The notes beneath the pieces are model-generated. The model was not told where the DNA came from and ran no database searches. It was given only the letters and a program-made list of their open reading frames with translations. This document shows positions 34,145-47,381 of a stretch of 64,000 nt of DNA, one piece after another. Numbering within the stretch: position 1 is the first letter of the stretch; the number at the start of each line of letters is the position of its first letter. Source of the stretch: Liolophura sinensis (Eukaryota; Mollusca; Polyplacophora; Chitonida; Chitonidae); assembly GCF_032854445.1 (NCBI RefSeq), contig NC_088295.1, positions 58,883,249 through 58,947,248 on the forward strand, written 5' to 3'. Both the position numbers and the translations under genes were made by a program.

Positions 34145-35185
34145 CCGGTATACACCTGTTGACGGGATTTCAATGAACGTGGTGATAGACAGGTTAAGTA
34201 CACGATCAGTTGGGGGAATAAGTTTCTTAATAACCCCGATCATTTTGCTAAATGCCTTATAGAATTGGGGTGTGTGTATAGCTTATAATTGTTCCTTAGG
34301 ATTAATTAGCGAATCTCAGTTGCGTTCTCACAGTTTAAAATATAATGCATGTATACATAAAAGATGTCATGCAATATCGTCTAGACGTCTAAATATTATA
34401 ATAATTGACCAAATAATATGCAATGTGACAAGGGAGCTTTTAGGGAGTGCTAAATGAACACTAGACAGTTGATGACTGAAATTATTTGAGTGGATCCTTG
34501 AGGATAATCAAAGAAGTACACAAAAAACTCTCAATGATAGCCACATTCAGCTATATTTAGTTACATTTATAATATAAATGTAATGTACTTAGCAATAATA
34601 TGTTGTCCAGAGCTTTTCATTTTCCTTTCCCTGCATCTAAACAACTCTGAACTTCCGTGAAGGCAGTCTTAAATACATATTACGGCATCTAAAAACAATG
34701 GCCTGTTGACACTCTTATTTTCCTTGTAAAATAAACCGTTGTGCATATGAACGACGTCATCCTCAGTTTCTCACCTCTACAATTTCGACAAAGATCAGTT
34801 AATCGTCATTGCTCTATTGCTATAAGTCTTTACTTGTCTTTGAAGAACCTCTGTATTGATTATAAGGATTCACTATAATAGACTTTAGTGTAGATCCATT
34901 GTATTCCTCTACTACAAAGCTATTCCTAGGGTTGGTTTCCGTATACATCGAGCCTTTAGTTTTATAGTTTTGATGTTCAGTACAGCCGGGGCAAGGCAAG
35001 ACATAATACACGTGATAATTCAGCGACGTACGTGGATGGCTGGTATGACTTGTATTTAACATGAATACATTTTCTATCTAAGTATGTGCAAAAACGAGTT
35101 CTTTGGAATGCGAAATTTGCGTGGCGAGTGAAAGAAATTAGTCAAGATCAGTCAGTTTACAGAATTCAGTTCCGGGGTGCCGTTT
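34145..35185. other. Intergenic, nothing recognised
   Basis: Short open frames only, none with family resemblance or splice context. Confidence 0.5.
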
Positions 35186-35202
35186 AAAACTGACCGTCTT
35201 GG

Positions 35203-35471
35203 GTTGGCCTCCGTGGCCCAGTTGGTTAGCGCACTAGCGCAGCGTAATGACCCAGGAGCCTCTCACCAGTGCGGTCGCTGTGAGTTCAAGTCCAGCTCAT
35301 GCTGGCTTCCTGTCTGGCCGTACGTGGGAAGGTCTGCCAGCAACCTGTGGATGGTCGTGGGTTTCCCCCTGGGCTCTGCCCGATTTGCTCCCACCATAAT
35401 GCTGACCGCCGTCGTATAAGTGAAATGTTCTTGGGTACGGCGTAAAACACCAATCAATCAAACAAACAAAC
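35203..35471 (+). mobile_element. SINE-A copy, full length, probably young
   Basis: Plus-strand head GGCCTCCGTGGCCCAGTTGG, box B GTGAGTTCAAGTCCAGC, tail CAATCAATCAAACAAACAAA. Flanks share 16 bases with one mismatch (AAACTGAYCGTCTTGG at 35187-35202 and 35472-35487). Confidence 0.95.
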
Positions 35472-35811
35472 AAACTGATCGTCTTGGCTCCCTTAGGGGA
35501 GGGGATGAAATGCGATTTAACATGGCGTTTTAGTGATGCATACGTCGGGATTGAGAGTGAAATGTTTTTAGTAGCTGTGTTCGTGATCCAACTCCTTATG
35601 TATACACACAATGTATACAGCCAATATATACAAGAAGACATTATTGTAGCGATATTTTATGTTACATGACGAATCAGCGCAAATGTCCTGAACTTATTGT
35701 TGCTCTTTATTGTGGAGGTCTATTTTAGCAGTGTTGTATGAAGTTCTTACATGTAACTTTGAGTTGCCTTCCACCAATATGACACACGCCTGTGTATCAT
35801 ATATGGGAAAT

Positions 35812-35850
35812 TTATTTATTTGAGTGGTGTTTTACGCTGTACTCTCATAT
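35812..35850 (-). mobile_element. SINE-A tail fragment
   Basis: TTTATTTATTTGAGTGGTGT followed by TTTACGCTGTACTC only. Confidence 0.7.
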
Positions 35851-36205
35851 GTGGGAAAGTTTATCACCCTGGGTGTACTGTAATAAATATAAACTCTGTG
35901 GCTGAGGCCTACTCCATGTATCCAGTTTCTTCCACCCATGAAATCTTATAAGCGAAATATTTTTGACTATGATGTGACGTTTCAATCTAATATATACACA
36001 TGAATTTTTATGAAAAAGGCCTCATGTCGTTGACTGCATGTTACTGTGAGATAACTGCACATGTACACATGCCCACAAAGTAAATGTCCTGATTTGAAGA
36101 AACGCAATGTCTTTATTTTCTGATAAAATTAGAGGACAAATGTAAAATCTCAAATGTATTACGTACGAAACGTAGTGTTACTCTTCGGTCAGTAATCCTT
36201 GTATA

Positions 36206-36546
36206 CAGTGAGTGAGTGCTTGGGTTTAACGTCGTACATAACAATTTTTCAGTCATGTGACGACGAAGGAGTCCTTAGATTAATGTGCCTCCTTGTTGCA
36301 GGACGGATTTCCACCGCTCTTCACTGTTGCTTCACTGAGATGACTTACCGAAGACAAGAAAGTCGCCCGCCCGAGCCATCATACTAAAACGGGTCAATCT
36401 GTCGTTGCACTGTCCCCCTAATGCTAAAACCAAGCGAGGAAGTTACAACTTCCTCTTTTTTAAGGTCTTAGGTGTGACCCGACCCAGGATTGATCCTGGA
36501 TCTCACCACGAGGAGGATCTGCCAACTTTCCTATCGGAGCCGGTTC
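36206..36546 (-). mobile_element. SINE-B copy with target-site duplication
   Basis: GTGAGTGAGTGCTTGGGTTT through CCGCCCGAGCC to a damaged tRNA-like head. A 9-base duplication CCTTGTATA lies at 36197-36205 and 36547-36555. Several internal deletions relative to the copies at 20436 and 58638. Confidence 0.9.
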
Positions 36547-36559
36547 CCTTGTATAGAGA

Positions 36560-39500
36560 TAAAGCCTACAATTAAACCGTTCTGAAATACAAGCTTTAAA
36601 TGTCTTGTTTAATCGACTTTACACGCCATAACTGTACAGTTTGCCGTATCTTGTGATAATCTCCTGTTATGATGGTATATGTTATGGTTAAACCTGTCAT
36701 AATCTGTAATTATAATTGACCAACTTAGAATTAGCACCTGTCGGCGTCTTTGATCCTAATCCTTTAACACCCTTTAGGTAAAACATGGTTCATTTTCCCT
36801 GCACGGATTTATTCATTCCAGAATTGTTGCCTCTTAATTAATCAGTTAAAACTAATTGAAAGATTATAATTGATAACGTGTTTATTTATATATACATATA
36901 CTTATTGGAATGAATTAGTGTGGCCATTTTTTCCCATCCTTGTAGAAATAAAACTTTTATCGTTCTATAGCCAGGAGTCAAGAAAATCATACATTTGTCT
37001 GTAATAATTCAATGGAGCTGCGTTTTAGCTCATTCCGTGCACCATACCATGCAAGCACATAAATTCCAGAAAATTTTATCTAATTTTCTTCATAGTTACT
37101 AGTGCTTTTACGATATTCTATAAATGAACTCATACGTATATGATGTACAGGTTTATATATAGCCAAAATAGGCCAATCAGTACGTAAATTGCATTCACAG
37201 TTTAGAACAAAAATTATTTTGTTTGCAATTCCATTTACAGTATTGTCCATGGGATATATATATATATATATATAATCCTTGCGTAAGACGATGTACCTGA
37301 ATGAATGAGTTATTCTTAAAACGACAGCATGGTGTTATCTGTAAGGATCACTACCTGAACATGTACATATGGATTTGCACTCTTATCCTCTATGGTTCCA
37401 AGATGGTGAGATAATGATCAGTGGGAAAAAATGCACTCGTATATGCTTCAACACGTGTTATCTGGTTAAAGGGAGAGCAAGGCGTAAACAGAAGTGGAGG
37501 ACTAGAACTGCGAGCACATTAACACCTACTGGGAACATCTGTTGGAACTTGGTTCACCGTACACGGGATCCGAGAGAGTAAATGCAAACCTTACATAAGT
37601 TGACGCAAGCACAATACGTCACCCAGTGAGATCAGCTCCAGATAGTTGGGCTTTGTTTGATAGAGCGAGCACACCAAAGACGAGAGGTCAAGAATATAGG
37701 CTTTTCGTGGACAAGAACGATAATAGTATCAATAGAGGGTCAGCTGCGCGCCTCACTTTTACGGCTATGTACACTTTTAAATCACAATGTTTCTTTGTGT
37801 GTTACGCAAGACTAGAGTATAGTTTAGCACAGTCGGACAGGACTTTTGTGAATATAAAGGCTTTGGCTATCACTGTTCTTAATCTAGACAAAACGGTTAC
37901 ACTTGAACCCACTGAATGGGCGGTTTTATGTGAATAAATTATATACCTAACCTCCGAATGTCCATAGTCTTTTATCTGAGGCGATCTACCCAGTCTGTTC
38001 CACCCCTTAATGTTCTCATTGACCTCACAGAGGATTTATTTCCAAAGGTGCTTCGAGGATTACCGCAAGACAAACTGAGCAAAGAACTACAAAATACACG
38101 AATATACTTAATATGCAAAGATATAAGTGTGGTTACCATAAGATTATGTTATCCGCATATGAACAGCATATAAGAAAGAATACGATCCCAAATTAATCTT
38201 CTGGCTGGGTGTATGAACTGTATGAACCGCGGCAAGTTTTACTCACAGTGACACTGTAACCCAGGTTGAAACAAAATGATCCGATTCGACTCCAGCGTCA
38301 TAGCTTGTGAATTTTGAAATAATTAATTTGAATTGGCAGACGAATAAATCCAGATACAATTGTATGCCTTGGACAAACAGGTCATACAGGAAGGGTCATG
38401 CATCATGGCAAATAATCACACCAGAAATGTGGACCTTGTTGAACTCTTGACTTTATACTGGGTATTCCACAAGATGCTTCGACTATGAATGCACCTACAT
38501 GTAAGTCTAATATTTTGACCCACTTTACTCTCTATGAACAAGTTTTGTCTGTAACTCTATGATTTTAGTATTACACTTGAGATGGACGCTGATATATCGG
38601 AGAAAATAATTGTACGCTGTGAGCAAATTTTTGCCTCTAGTGATATGCTTAATTGATTACCGCTGATGTCAAAATGTATTATTATAGTAAGCTTCTTGAG
38701 CATCCGTAATCAGTTTTTCGTTCATGTCAATAAGACTGCATAACCAGAAACTCAGCATTATCCGCACTGTTTGCTTCACGCATTAATTTGCATATTAAAG
38801 CCTTTCATTTTTAAGTACTGATATCATACTTTTACAAATCGTTTCATAAAAATAAATGTTTTGTTCTGGAACACAAATGCAACAGTATGACACTTTGGGT
38901 TAAATTGGTAACCCCAAAATCCTTAAGAAGGGCGTATCCTGAATAAGGAGAGAACAGCTGGGGACCGTGAAATTAAACTGATCCGGTAAAACAGAAAGGA
39001 AATGCTTATTTGAGGGAAGGGGGTGAGGGAGTTGTAATCCATTATCGCCTCGATGTGAATTTTAATAATATACACCCTGCGATATATCACACCTTGTCTA
39101 CCTGCCGCATTATCTAATTAGCGTGGGTAAATATTATGCTTCGGTTGAATCAGAGCTTTATTTCTAAACACAATAACCACCGATAGACAAAGACGCTCTT
39201 GACCAACTGATGCTATACAGTTTGTTGAAAAGTGTTATGTAGACAAACCAGTTATTTTACCAACTTTCTTTCTCACCTATACTACAACCACGCAACATGA
39301 GATATTGTTTGCTTTATCTCCGAGATTTTGTGTTGAGGTGGTTTCAAGGTGCGGATAACCTTTGTACACGGACAACTGAATGGGCGACTAATTTGTTTCG
39401 TGGTTAAATACGGATTCTGTTGATTTTACTTGCCATTCAGACACACAAAACTGAAAACACTTGATATTGTTTGCACGTGTGTTTATTTCCTTCCTGCTTT

Positions 39501-41540
39501 AAGCTGACATAAGCTGATAAAGCGACAAGTACTAGTCACTGGTATATGTATGTCAAACGTTAATATATACATTTCTCTTTATTATCTGAATTCAACCCCT
39601 CCCCCATCTCATGACCTTACAGATTGTCTAACAAAAGAATTGCTTTGGGACTGTAAGTGAATTTTGAAAAAACTGATGAGTTATGCTGACATTCTGTTGC
39701 CCTTCTGCTATACCACCCACCCATCGGTCAACCATCCATCCATCCCTATAGCAACCAATCAATCCATCCAGCCCCCCATCTACCCATCCATCCATCAATC
39801 CATACATTCATCCACCCATCCATTCATACAACAATCAATCCATATTTTCATCCATGCAGCAAGCAACCAACCATCCATCCATCCATAAACCAATTAATCC
39901 ATATTTATTCATAATTGCGTTGTACTCTTTGTCTCTATAGGCTGGATTAGAATCTCGTTTGGGAATACAGATAAATGAGTCCACGAATTCAATTAGTGAA
40001 TCAGTTGATACATATCATGTATATGCAAACCACAAGACATCTCACAAAAATGACTGGACAGCTAAGGATTTGGACGTTATCAGATATCTACTGGTATTGC
40101 CGGATTAATCTATGAAATTTAGTAATCATAACAATAATTTAAACTGAAACACTGGAACTTCCAGTGACCGTTTTATAGAGGGCGATTTTGTCATCAACAT
40201 TTCATGCTGACTCCTGAGTCATAAATGTCTTATGGATTTCATATATGCGTGAATCATATAAAATCATGAAATTCAGATTCATAATTTTTTGATAAAGGGT
40301 ACAATTAAACATTTCCAGATTAAGATGGAAGAAATATACCCTCTGTTGCCACCTTCGGCCCCTGAGGGTAGCAGTCCTCGTTTAATACCTAATGTGGTAT
40401 ACAGATGGCAACATCCAATGTAAACAACCGAAACGAAACAATGATCGGAAAGTCATCTGGTATATATACAACTGCAGACAATTACCAAAATGACCTGGAA
40501 AATTGGTCAAGTTACCCGTTTGGTGAAGGAAATTGGATTTCATTATAATGGAAGTTCAAAAAGAGCAGCTGGTTAAACAGACATCTAATGACTTCTTGAT
40601 GTGCATAATACCGTTGATTACAAATATCTGGCTGCAACAGGAGGGAGATTTAAGCGTATCTGGAAGACTCGCGACTGTGATTTTGCACGTCACCAATGCA
40701 TAAACAATGTATCAGTGCTAAAGGGTACACTCTGTCATCCGGATGGACTGTCACGCATGCGTTGTCGACATTAAAACAGTTGCAGAGTATCATAATTGTG
40801 ATTACTGGTAGATGTAGGTATAACTGAGTTAATCTAGGAAAAGCCACAATTTTTCAAAACTGATTGTTATAAAAGATCTACTATTACATGTAGTATAATC
40901 GACAGTATAGCAAAATATGCCTGCATGGATGCTCGCTTTTTAGGGGTTTGATCAGCTTTGATTAAAATTAAGCGTATTCGTTTTGTTTTGTTTCTAATTG
41001 ATTATTATAATTTTGTATTTCTGAATCTATACCGATAGGACTAGGAATCTGAAACACAAATTAAAAGAGAGTAATGTTAATACAGATGACATGGTTTGAC
41101 GGCCAGTCAGACCAGAGATCATATGGTTTGAGGGCCAATCAGAGCAGAAATCGCTAAAGTCCAAGATACGAAGCGCATAGGAATAATTCTTTCAGTGCTT
41201 TCTCCAACCGTTTAAGCATCCACCGACACCGTGAAAGTATTCAGTTGATATCCTGAAAGCTAACCCTGTGTCCAATTACCAGAACCCTGTGTTTGCTGAA
41301 CTCCTCACGTTATACCGACTTCGCTAATTAGTGCTTCCTCGTCCACATCCGGGGCTAATTAAACATGAGTAAATATTGACATATGGACTTGACCTTTGTG
41401 TGTTGGATATCAAAGACGTGATATATATAAGCCTACACTATTAAAATCCTGTATCAGTTAAGATTTTTCTCGAACAGATTTAAACAATTCTATATCGAAT
41501 TACTTATGTTACCTGCCTCGGTACATTATATGCACTGTGG
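36560..41540. other. Intergenic, nothing coding recognised
   Basis: Holds a (TA)n run at 37256-37273 and a degenerate (CATC)n run near 39707-39903. Open frames of 60-103 codons here lack splice context, codon bias or any resemblance I can name. Confidence 0.5.
39707..39903. repeat. Degenerate (CATC)n / (CAATC)n simple repeat
   Basis: Imperfect tetra- and pentamers (CCATCCATCC, AATCAATCC) over about 200 bases, giving a false open frame of His-Pro-Ser-Ile. Confidence 0.9.
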
Positions 41541-41557
41541 CGTATGGGCCAATACAG

Positions 41558-41990
41558 ACTCAGCAGTTACACCCTTTAAGTATGGAAACTCAGTAGATAC
41601 ACCCGTTAAGTACGGAACTCAACAGATACACCCGTTATGTGCGAAAACTCAGCAGATACACGCGTTAAGTACGGAAACTCAATTGATACACCCGTTAAAT
41701 ACGGAAACTCAACAGATACACCCGTGATGTGCGGAAACTCAGCAGATACACCCTTTAAGTATGGAAACTCAGTAGATACATCCGTTAAATACGGAAACTC
41801 AACAGATACACCCGTTATGTGCGTAAACTCAGCAGATACACCCGTTAAGTACGGAAACTCCACAGATACATGCTTCAGTTCAAACCACACCGTGGCTATA
41901 TGGTGGTTGTGGAAACTCAACAGATACGCCCGTCAGTTCTAATTGCACAGTGGCTAACGGTGCTTGTGGAAACTCAACAGATACACAGTC
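41558..41990. repeat. Minisatellite, 30-bp unit, about 12-14 copies
   Basis: Unit of the form GGAAACTCAACAGATACACC plus CGTTAAGTAC. The 30-base period keeps all three frames constant, so open frames appear on both strands (repeat GNSTDTPVKY on the plus strand). The last two units carry longer insertions. Confidence 0.95.
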
Positions 41991-41999
41991 TAGCTTTAA

Positions 42000-44900
42000 C
42001 TGCAGATTTTCCCAGTTCTCAAAGTGACGTGGTTACGCACAGTGGTTAGCCAGATTTGTGCAGGTAATCTAATGCCTAATTCCATGTGACAGACAGTTTA
42101 CTGAATGGCATCACTAACGAGTTCACCCACCGTAAAGTAACACTTACACACGCTTCAGTAACCGAGATGTCAAACAGAAAACAGAGATGTACAAACAAGC
42201 CGGTGATTTAACATGTGGTCTGCAGGCTGCAGTGTTCACGAGACATCGGCTTACCACAATATGTGCGTTTATCGTGTATAGTGTAAACGCTATATGTCAG
42301 TTCTGCCTTTGACTTTATATAATGTCCATGGAAAACTATATGCCATTGCTTTGTCAAGTACTTCGTAAGTTATGGACTTGTGTTAAAGGATTTTTCGATG
42401 AAAACGGAAATTCCAACTGAAAAATATAGATCACTGTTACGTGGTAAAGCGCTCCATGTGTCTCAGTAATATATCAACAGAGTAATATGACAACGGCCCA
42501 AAATATCTGAATGTGACCCCTCTTGGCCCAAATTGTGACAATCGTGAAGCGCACAGCCAAAGTGTAGCTCTAGTAAGTCTTATGAAAGTATGTCTACCAG
42601 GAAATTGGTTGGATTTTGTAAAAAAAACGTTTAGCTTATGTGTTCCTTTTTTTTTATTAGTGCACAATTAGTGGTGTAGGTACACCCCAGACCGCACCGT
42701 ACAAACCGCACACCCCAGCAATGCACTCCCCAGTGGCTGATCTGTATAATGGTCCCCGATAGTCTAACACGTGGACCTACACTAAAGCATTACAGCATTG
42801 TATTTTACACCGTACACCGTATGAACATATCTGATTTGGCTTGAGTTTGGAATTAATCACGAAGATATATCGTTACAGCATTGTATCTTGCACGATGAGA
42901 ACATATCTGCTTCGTAATTAACGACCTGAATGTTATAAAACGCTGCTAATGTACATGTATCTTCATGGTTGAAACAGATAGACAATTATACGGCAATATA
43001 GGCTATATCTTGCACAGTGTTGGCTACAGTGTGATATAGGCAATACATTTTTAGTGAATGGAACCTAGATCAAAGAATCAAAGGCATTTAATCTTAATTA
43101 TGATAATATTTATAAATTCAGGTTGAACAAATTTGTTAGCTGAAAAGATCAAATTTTACCAAAAATATATTTACTTTCAAATGTCTTTTTCTCATTCAAG
43201 AAAAATGGCAAAAATAGTGAAGACCATATGTATAGCTAACTTTCAAACTGTTTCATCTGAACTGCAGGTAATTTTCATGTTTAGCTTTTAAAATCAACGT
43301 TTACCTACATACCTCAACTATTGCTGACAGCAAGAGAGCCAAACTATGCCAGACTGATAAAATCTGGCATTAAAGAAAGAAAAACCAAGTACTTTACCTG
43401 AGTTATTGGATTAGAACACCTACTTGTATATGGTGACGACAAACAAACTTTAGTTTCCATTAGTATAGTTTCTCTGTTTAAAACCACCAACATCTAATCT
43501 CTTTTTGCACGGCTTTGTGAATAAATATAGCTTATACCGGCACACGTAGAGTAAAATAAATGTGTCAGCTCTATAACGCTTGATTTAATTGGCAGTAGCC
43601 CAAGCGTAATATAACGCAACCAAGGGACAGTTGTCAAAAATGCATACGAGCATATTACCCACACAAAATCCCCTTTAGGATCTGATCGTACCCGTCTTCG
43701 CTAACGGTATGACGATTAATTAAAATCACACCCAGAGATTTAAACTGTCCTGTGAAGGAATCCTGACTAGGTCACTGTGTGGTTTAGTCACCTAACCACC
43801 GATGACAAAACGATCACCCGAGCAAAGCAGATGGGTTGGCCAGAAGGGACAATAGATAAGGCCATACTTGAGCGTTATTCGCTCTGTGATAGAACACACA
43901 TTAACCTCACCAACGGCTGGAGGAGGAATAGTTTCCCAATTAACCACGTGGTTTTGACGACCTGACGTTCAAACGGGTGTGTATGTATACAGTGGTATTA
44001 TGTCAGCTTGAACCCCCATTTTCCACTCTGATATAGTTTAGATCGCCTCGAACTGCCGCGACTAAAACACACCGATTACCCCCAGTCTAATATTAAAGAC
44101 CGTTTTAATCAATTAATGGCCACCGTACATAGAGATGGGTATAGGTAGGGAGAAAGCCAGAAGCAAAAACAGTATTTACCCTTTGCTCTGCAGTCTTGGG
44201 GGTGGTTTTTGCAGGTAATGTTTTTCGCATAAAAGGTCATTTTTTCATCAGATGCCTTTTGGTGACCATTGCTCCTATGCTCTCGGTCAAGACGGTGATA
44301 GCAAGGTTTTAACAAAGTACCATCCACAGGTTAGTGCTGAATCTAGCATGAGAACTAACCAAACGCCCTGGGTATTTTCATGTGTAAAAAGAACATTGCA
44401 TAGACTAAATTCTGCATTCCCAAATCTTGATTTTGGTGACTATCAAACATTATACCAAATTATAGCCCCCTTTAAACCTTACAGACATAGGAATATGATT
44501 GTGTATTAAAAGAAACAGCTTAACAATTCCCCCTCCCCATCTTTATGAAAAACGAACATGCTGCATTATTTTTGTTGGGGTGTGTGGCGGGGGATGCTGG
44601 TATTTATTTTGTCGATTATAAAAAATGTATCTCAGTTGCGCTTTGATTCCAACTGCTCATTTATCCAACGTTGCGATCTAATTCAACACAGTGAAGATAC
44701 CGTCCCTCACAATCGTGAGGCAACTTGCCTGAGATTCTGGACGTTCTGTCCATATTTACTTACAAGAGAAATACACCCTCTGTAAAACGTATGAAACCTG
44801 GAGAGAAGGCATTTGATGGAATAACCTTGACACACTAGCTTTTGCATTAAATGAAATCGTCACATAACACCCAGGATCTAACAAATTCTACAAGGTGAGA

Positions 44901-45230
44901 TGCATGTACATGTACACTCCATGTGCGGGGACAACCAGTGCGCACTGATCAAGGGGAGACCACTTTTCCAGCAATTGTGTTCATGAGAATTCCATGCCAT
45001 ACAGGTTAACCATTTCCAATACATGTACTCACTGTTACAGAAGGTTTAATCAACATTTGCCTCACAACGCCAATGCACTGATTACGCATGCATTACTTTA
45101 CAATCATCCGTTAAATATAAAATACAATGATAGCTTTGGCTGAATTAGATCGCGTTTCTTATACTCCATTACTTCGGTATACAGCCTTCCATCAAACAAT
45201 TCGTCATCCGAAATTAATTTTAGTCTCCTG
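42000..45230. other. Intergenic, nothing recognised
   Basis: No repeats of note and no exon candidates with borders I would defend. A 62-codon frame at 43777-43965 has a protein-like composition but no context. Confidence 0.5.
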
Positions 45231-45239
45231 CGGTATCTC

Positions 45240-45345
45240 TGCGAATGTTCCGGGTTTCACCTGTGCTCTGCCCGGTTCCCTCCTTCCATAATGTTGACCC
45301 ACGTCATGCAAGCGAAGTGTTCTTGAGTACGGCATAAACGTATGT
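45240..45345 (+). mobile_element. SINE-A 3' fragment
   Basis: TCCGGGTTTCACCTGTGCTC through CCTTCCATAATGTTGACCCA to TTCTTGAGTACGGCATAAACG; the head is missing. Confidence 0.8.
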
Positions 45346-45421
45346 CATATATGTGCACAGAAATTGTAAAACGAACATGTAGCACATATGTGCGGAATTA
45401 TTGAAGGCTATTAATAGAAGC

Positions 45422-45465
45422 CTATTTATTTATTTTGATTGGTTTACTCAAGAATTTTCATGAAG
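45422..45465 (-). mobile_element. SINE-A tail fragment
   Basis: TATTTATTTATTTTGATTGG followed by ACTCAAGAATTTTC. Confidence 0.6.
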
Positions 45466-45939
45466 ATGAACTATTGCCTTTTCTTATTCAAACAGACCAC
45501 CTGACTAAGAATGTCATGTTCTCATTTTATGTTAGACAATACGCAAATAGCCGATCCGTACCAAACTCAAACTTATGTATAGTATGTATAACAGAGGTAA
45601 ATTTTATGGGTGGAAGAAACCAGAGATCTTCGTTAATTACCTCGCTCTTCGCTTAAAACCGTATTCAGGCGAAACAGCGAAAGTTGGATTCGAACTTGCC
45701 ACCACATTTGTTAAGCACCTGATAGTTGCAGAGAGTCAGAACTTAAACCATCTTTCAACCAGTGATGTACCTCTGCATGCACATGTGCAACTGTGATTGA
45801 ATACCTGTCTTTGGACAAAGTGTATTTCGCGTGATTCCGTCAATTCCTTCAGACTAAACGCCAATCTTGCTGAAGGTTATAATCCGCACATTTCGGTGGC
45901 TGCCAGGTATCATGTAAAGACACAATGTATTCATCTGTG

Positions 45940-46190
45940 GGTGCTTGTGTGCTAACGTCGTACTGAACAATTTTTTTAATCATGTGACAACAAGGAGTCA
46001 TTAGATGTGTGTATATATAAAGTGTCTTCTTGAGGGAGGGCGGGTCCATGCCACCCAAGTGCCACTGCCACTTGTGTATCATGCCGAAGACGTACAAACC
46101 AGACACGATACACCACCCAGTCACATTATACTGACAGCGGTCAACCAGTCCTGTTTCCTTGCTACAACCTCTTAGCGCCATTTTTAAAGT
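45940..46190 (-). mobile_element. SINE-C copy, diverged
   Basis: Left end resembles SINE-B (TAACGTCGTACTGAACAATT, ATGTGACAACAAGGAGTCAT). The middle has its own signature (CATGCCGAAGAC, ACACCACCCAGTCACATTAT, ACTGACAGCGGTCAACCAGT). This is the same signature as the copy at 51900, so a third family is likely. Confidence 0.75.
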
Positions 46191-46900
46191 TAAAGACACA
46201 AGTGAATTTTTTGTGAGGACGTATGACATTAAACACCAATAAATAAATAGTAGTAAATAAATGAATATATATTCCTTGACCTAGGAAGAAATTCTTATCA
46301 ATCAGAATATGATGTTTTGGGGGAAAACACCGGTCGGACCACTTAATTGAAAAATATATGTACACATGTGACTTTCCACACGTATATTTCCGAAAGTATT
46401 TTTGTATCAGTTTTAAATTTCAATAACACATCAACTAAATAAACAATACTCAAAAAAAAAGAACCCAATACGACAAAAAAAGATAGTTTGGTTTAAACTC
46501 ACAGTTTATTGAACAACAACTGAACAGCATCGGTGAGACATAGACCTATACATATGATGTATTATTCAGAATTAAGTGGACTGGTATAGGTTCGAACCTA
46601 TATCTGGTTATATACATGTATACAGAACTATATAGACACAGCCCTGCGCGCGCATGCATGATGTTGTGGAGACTCGATTCGCCTCATATACGTGTGTATG
46701 TACAATCACAGCTATTTGGAGTGGCGCTCTGGTACCTTCCTGACATTGGCATCTCTTTTGACATGAATGATATATCATCTGACACACAAACAATGCAAAC
46801 ATTTTACTCACATGCTTTTAAAAAATATCTGTTTTCAATATTAAAACCAAAAAATGTATATGAGTAGCGTAAAAGTCCGCGTAGAAACAACTGTACTCGA

Positions 46901-46980
46901 CTACTGGTCATCGGAGGTTCCGGTTGCGCAGGCGCAGAAAGCGGCAGAGATTCTTCGTCTCAAAGACTTCAAGGTCTTGT
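46901..46980 (-). CDS. 234-residue gene, last exon
   Basis: Acceptor CTCTTTTACAG, phase-1 entry, KTLKSLRRRISAAFCACATG then TSDDQ and TAG. The frame choice is fixed by exon 8; the other frames stop early or do not join. Confidence 0.68.
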
Positions 46981-47350
46981 CTGTAAAAGAGGAGGGACAT
47001 TTAAGAATATGCAAGGACAGCCATTCATCGCGTAATTAATTATATTGGTAAAATATTATACTGTGGAAAAAATAGTCTTAGATATGCCATGTCGCCATGA
47101 TATATATTTTGTCAGTATTTGTAATTCCAATTTCTAACTGATTCTAGCCCAAGTTTCAGATTAGCGCTGCGTGTTTGTTTGGAGCAAATGTCTCACCTGT
47201 TCGGTAGATGGCGCTACGAGGGGAGATTCGCAGTCTTGCGAAAAAACTTTTCACCTAAAAAAGAAGACATGAACACTATCAACATCAGTTTAAAGTAAAT
47301 TATACTGCTTTTAGCCTATACACAAGGCCTGGTGCCTTTCTTCTGTATAG

Positions 47351-47381
<31 letters not shown>

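Noticed and set aside
37626-37937. 103-codon plus-strand open frame
   Set aside because: Isolated in a gene-free region. Nothing recognisable; no splice borders at either end.
39664-39888. 74-codon His/Pro/Ser-rich open frame
   Set aside because: Degenerate (CATC)n simple repeat.
41606-41942. Open frames of about 100 codons on both strands
   Set aside because: 30-bp minisatellite; composition follows the repeat exactly.
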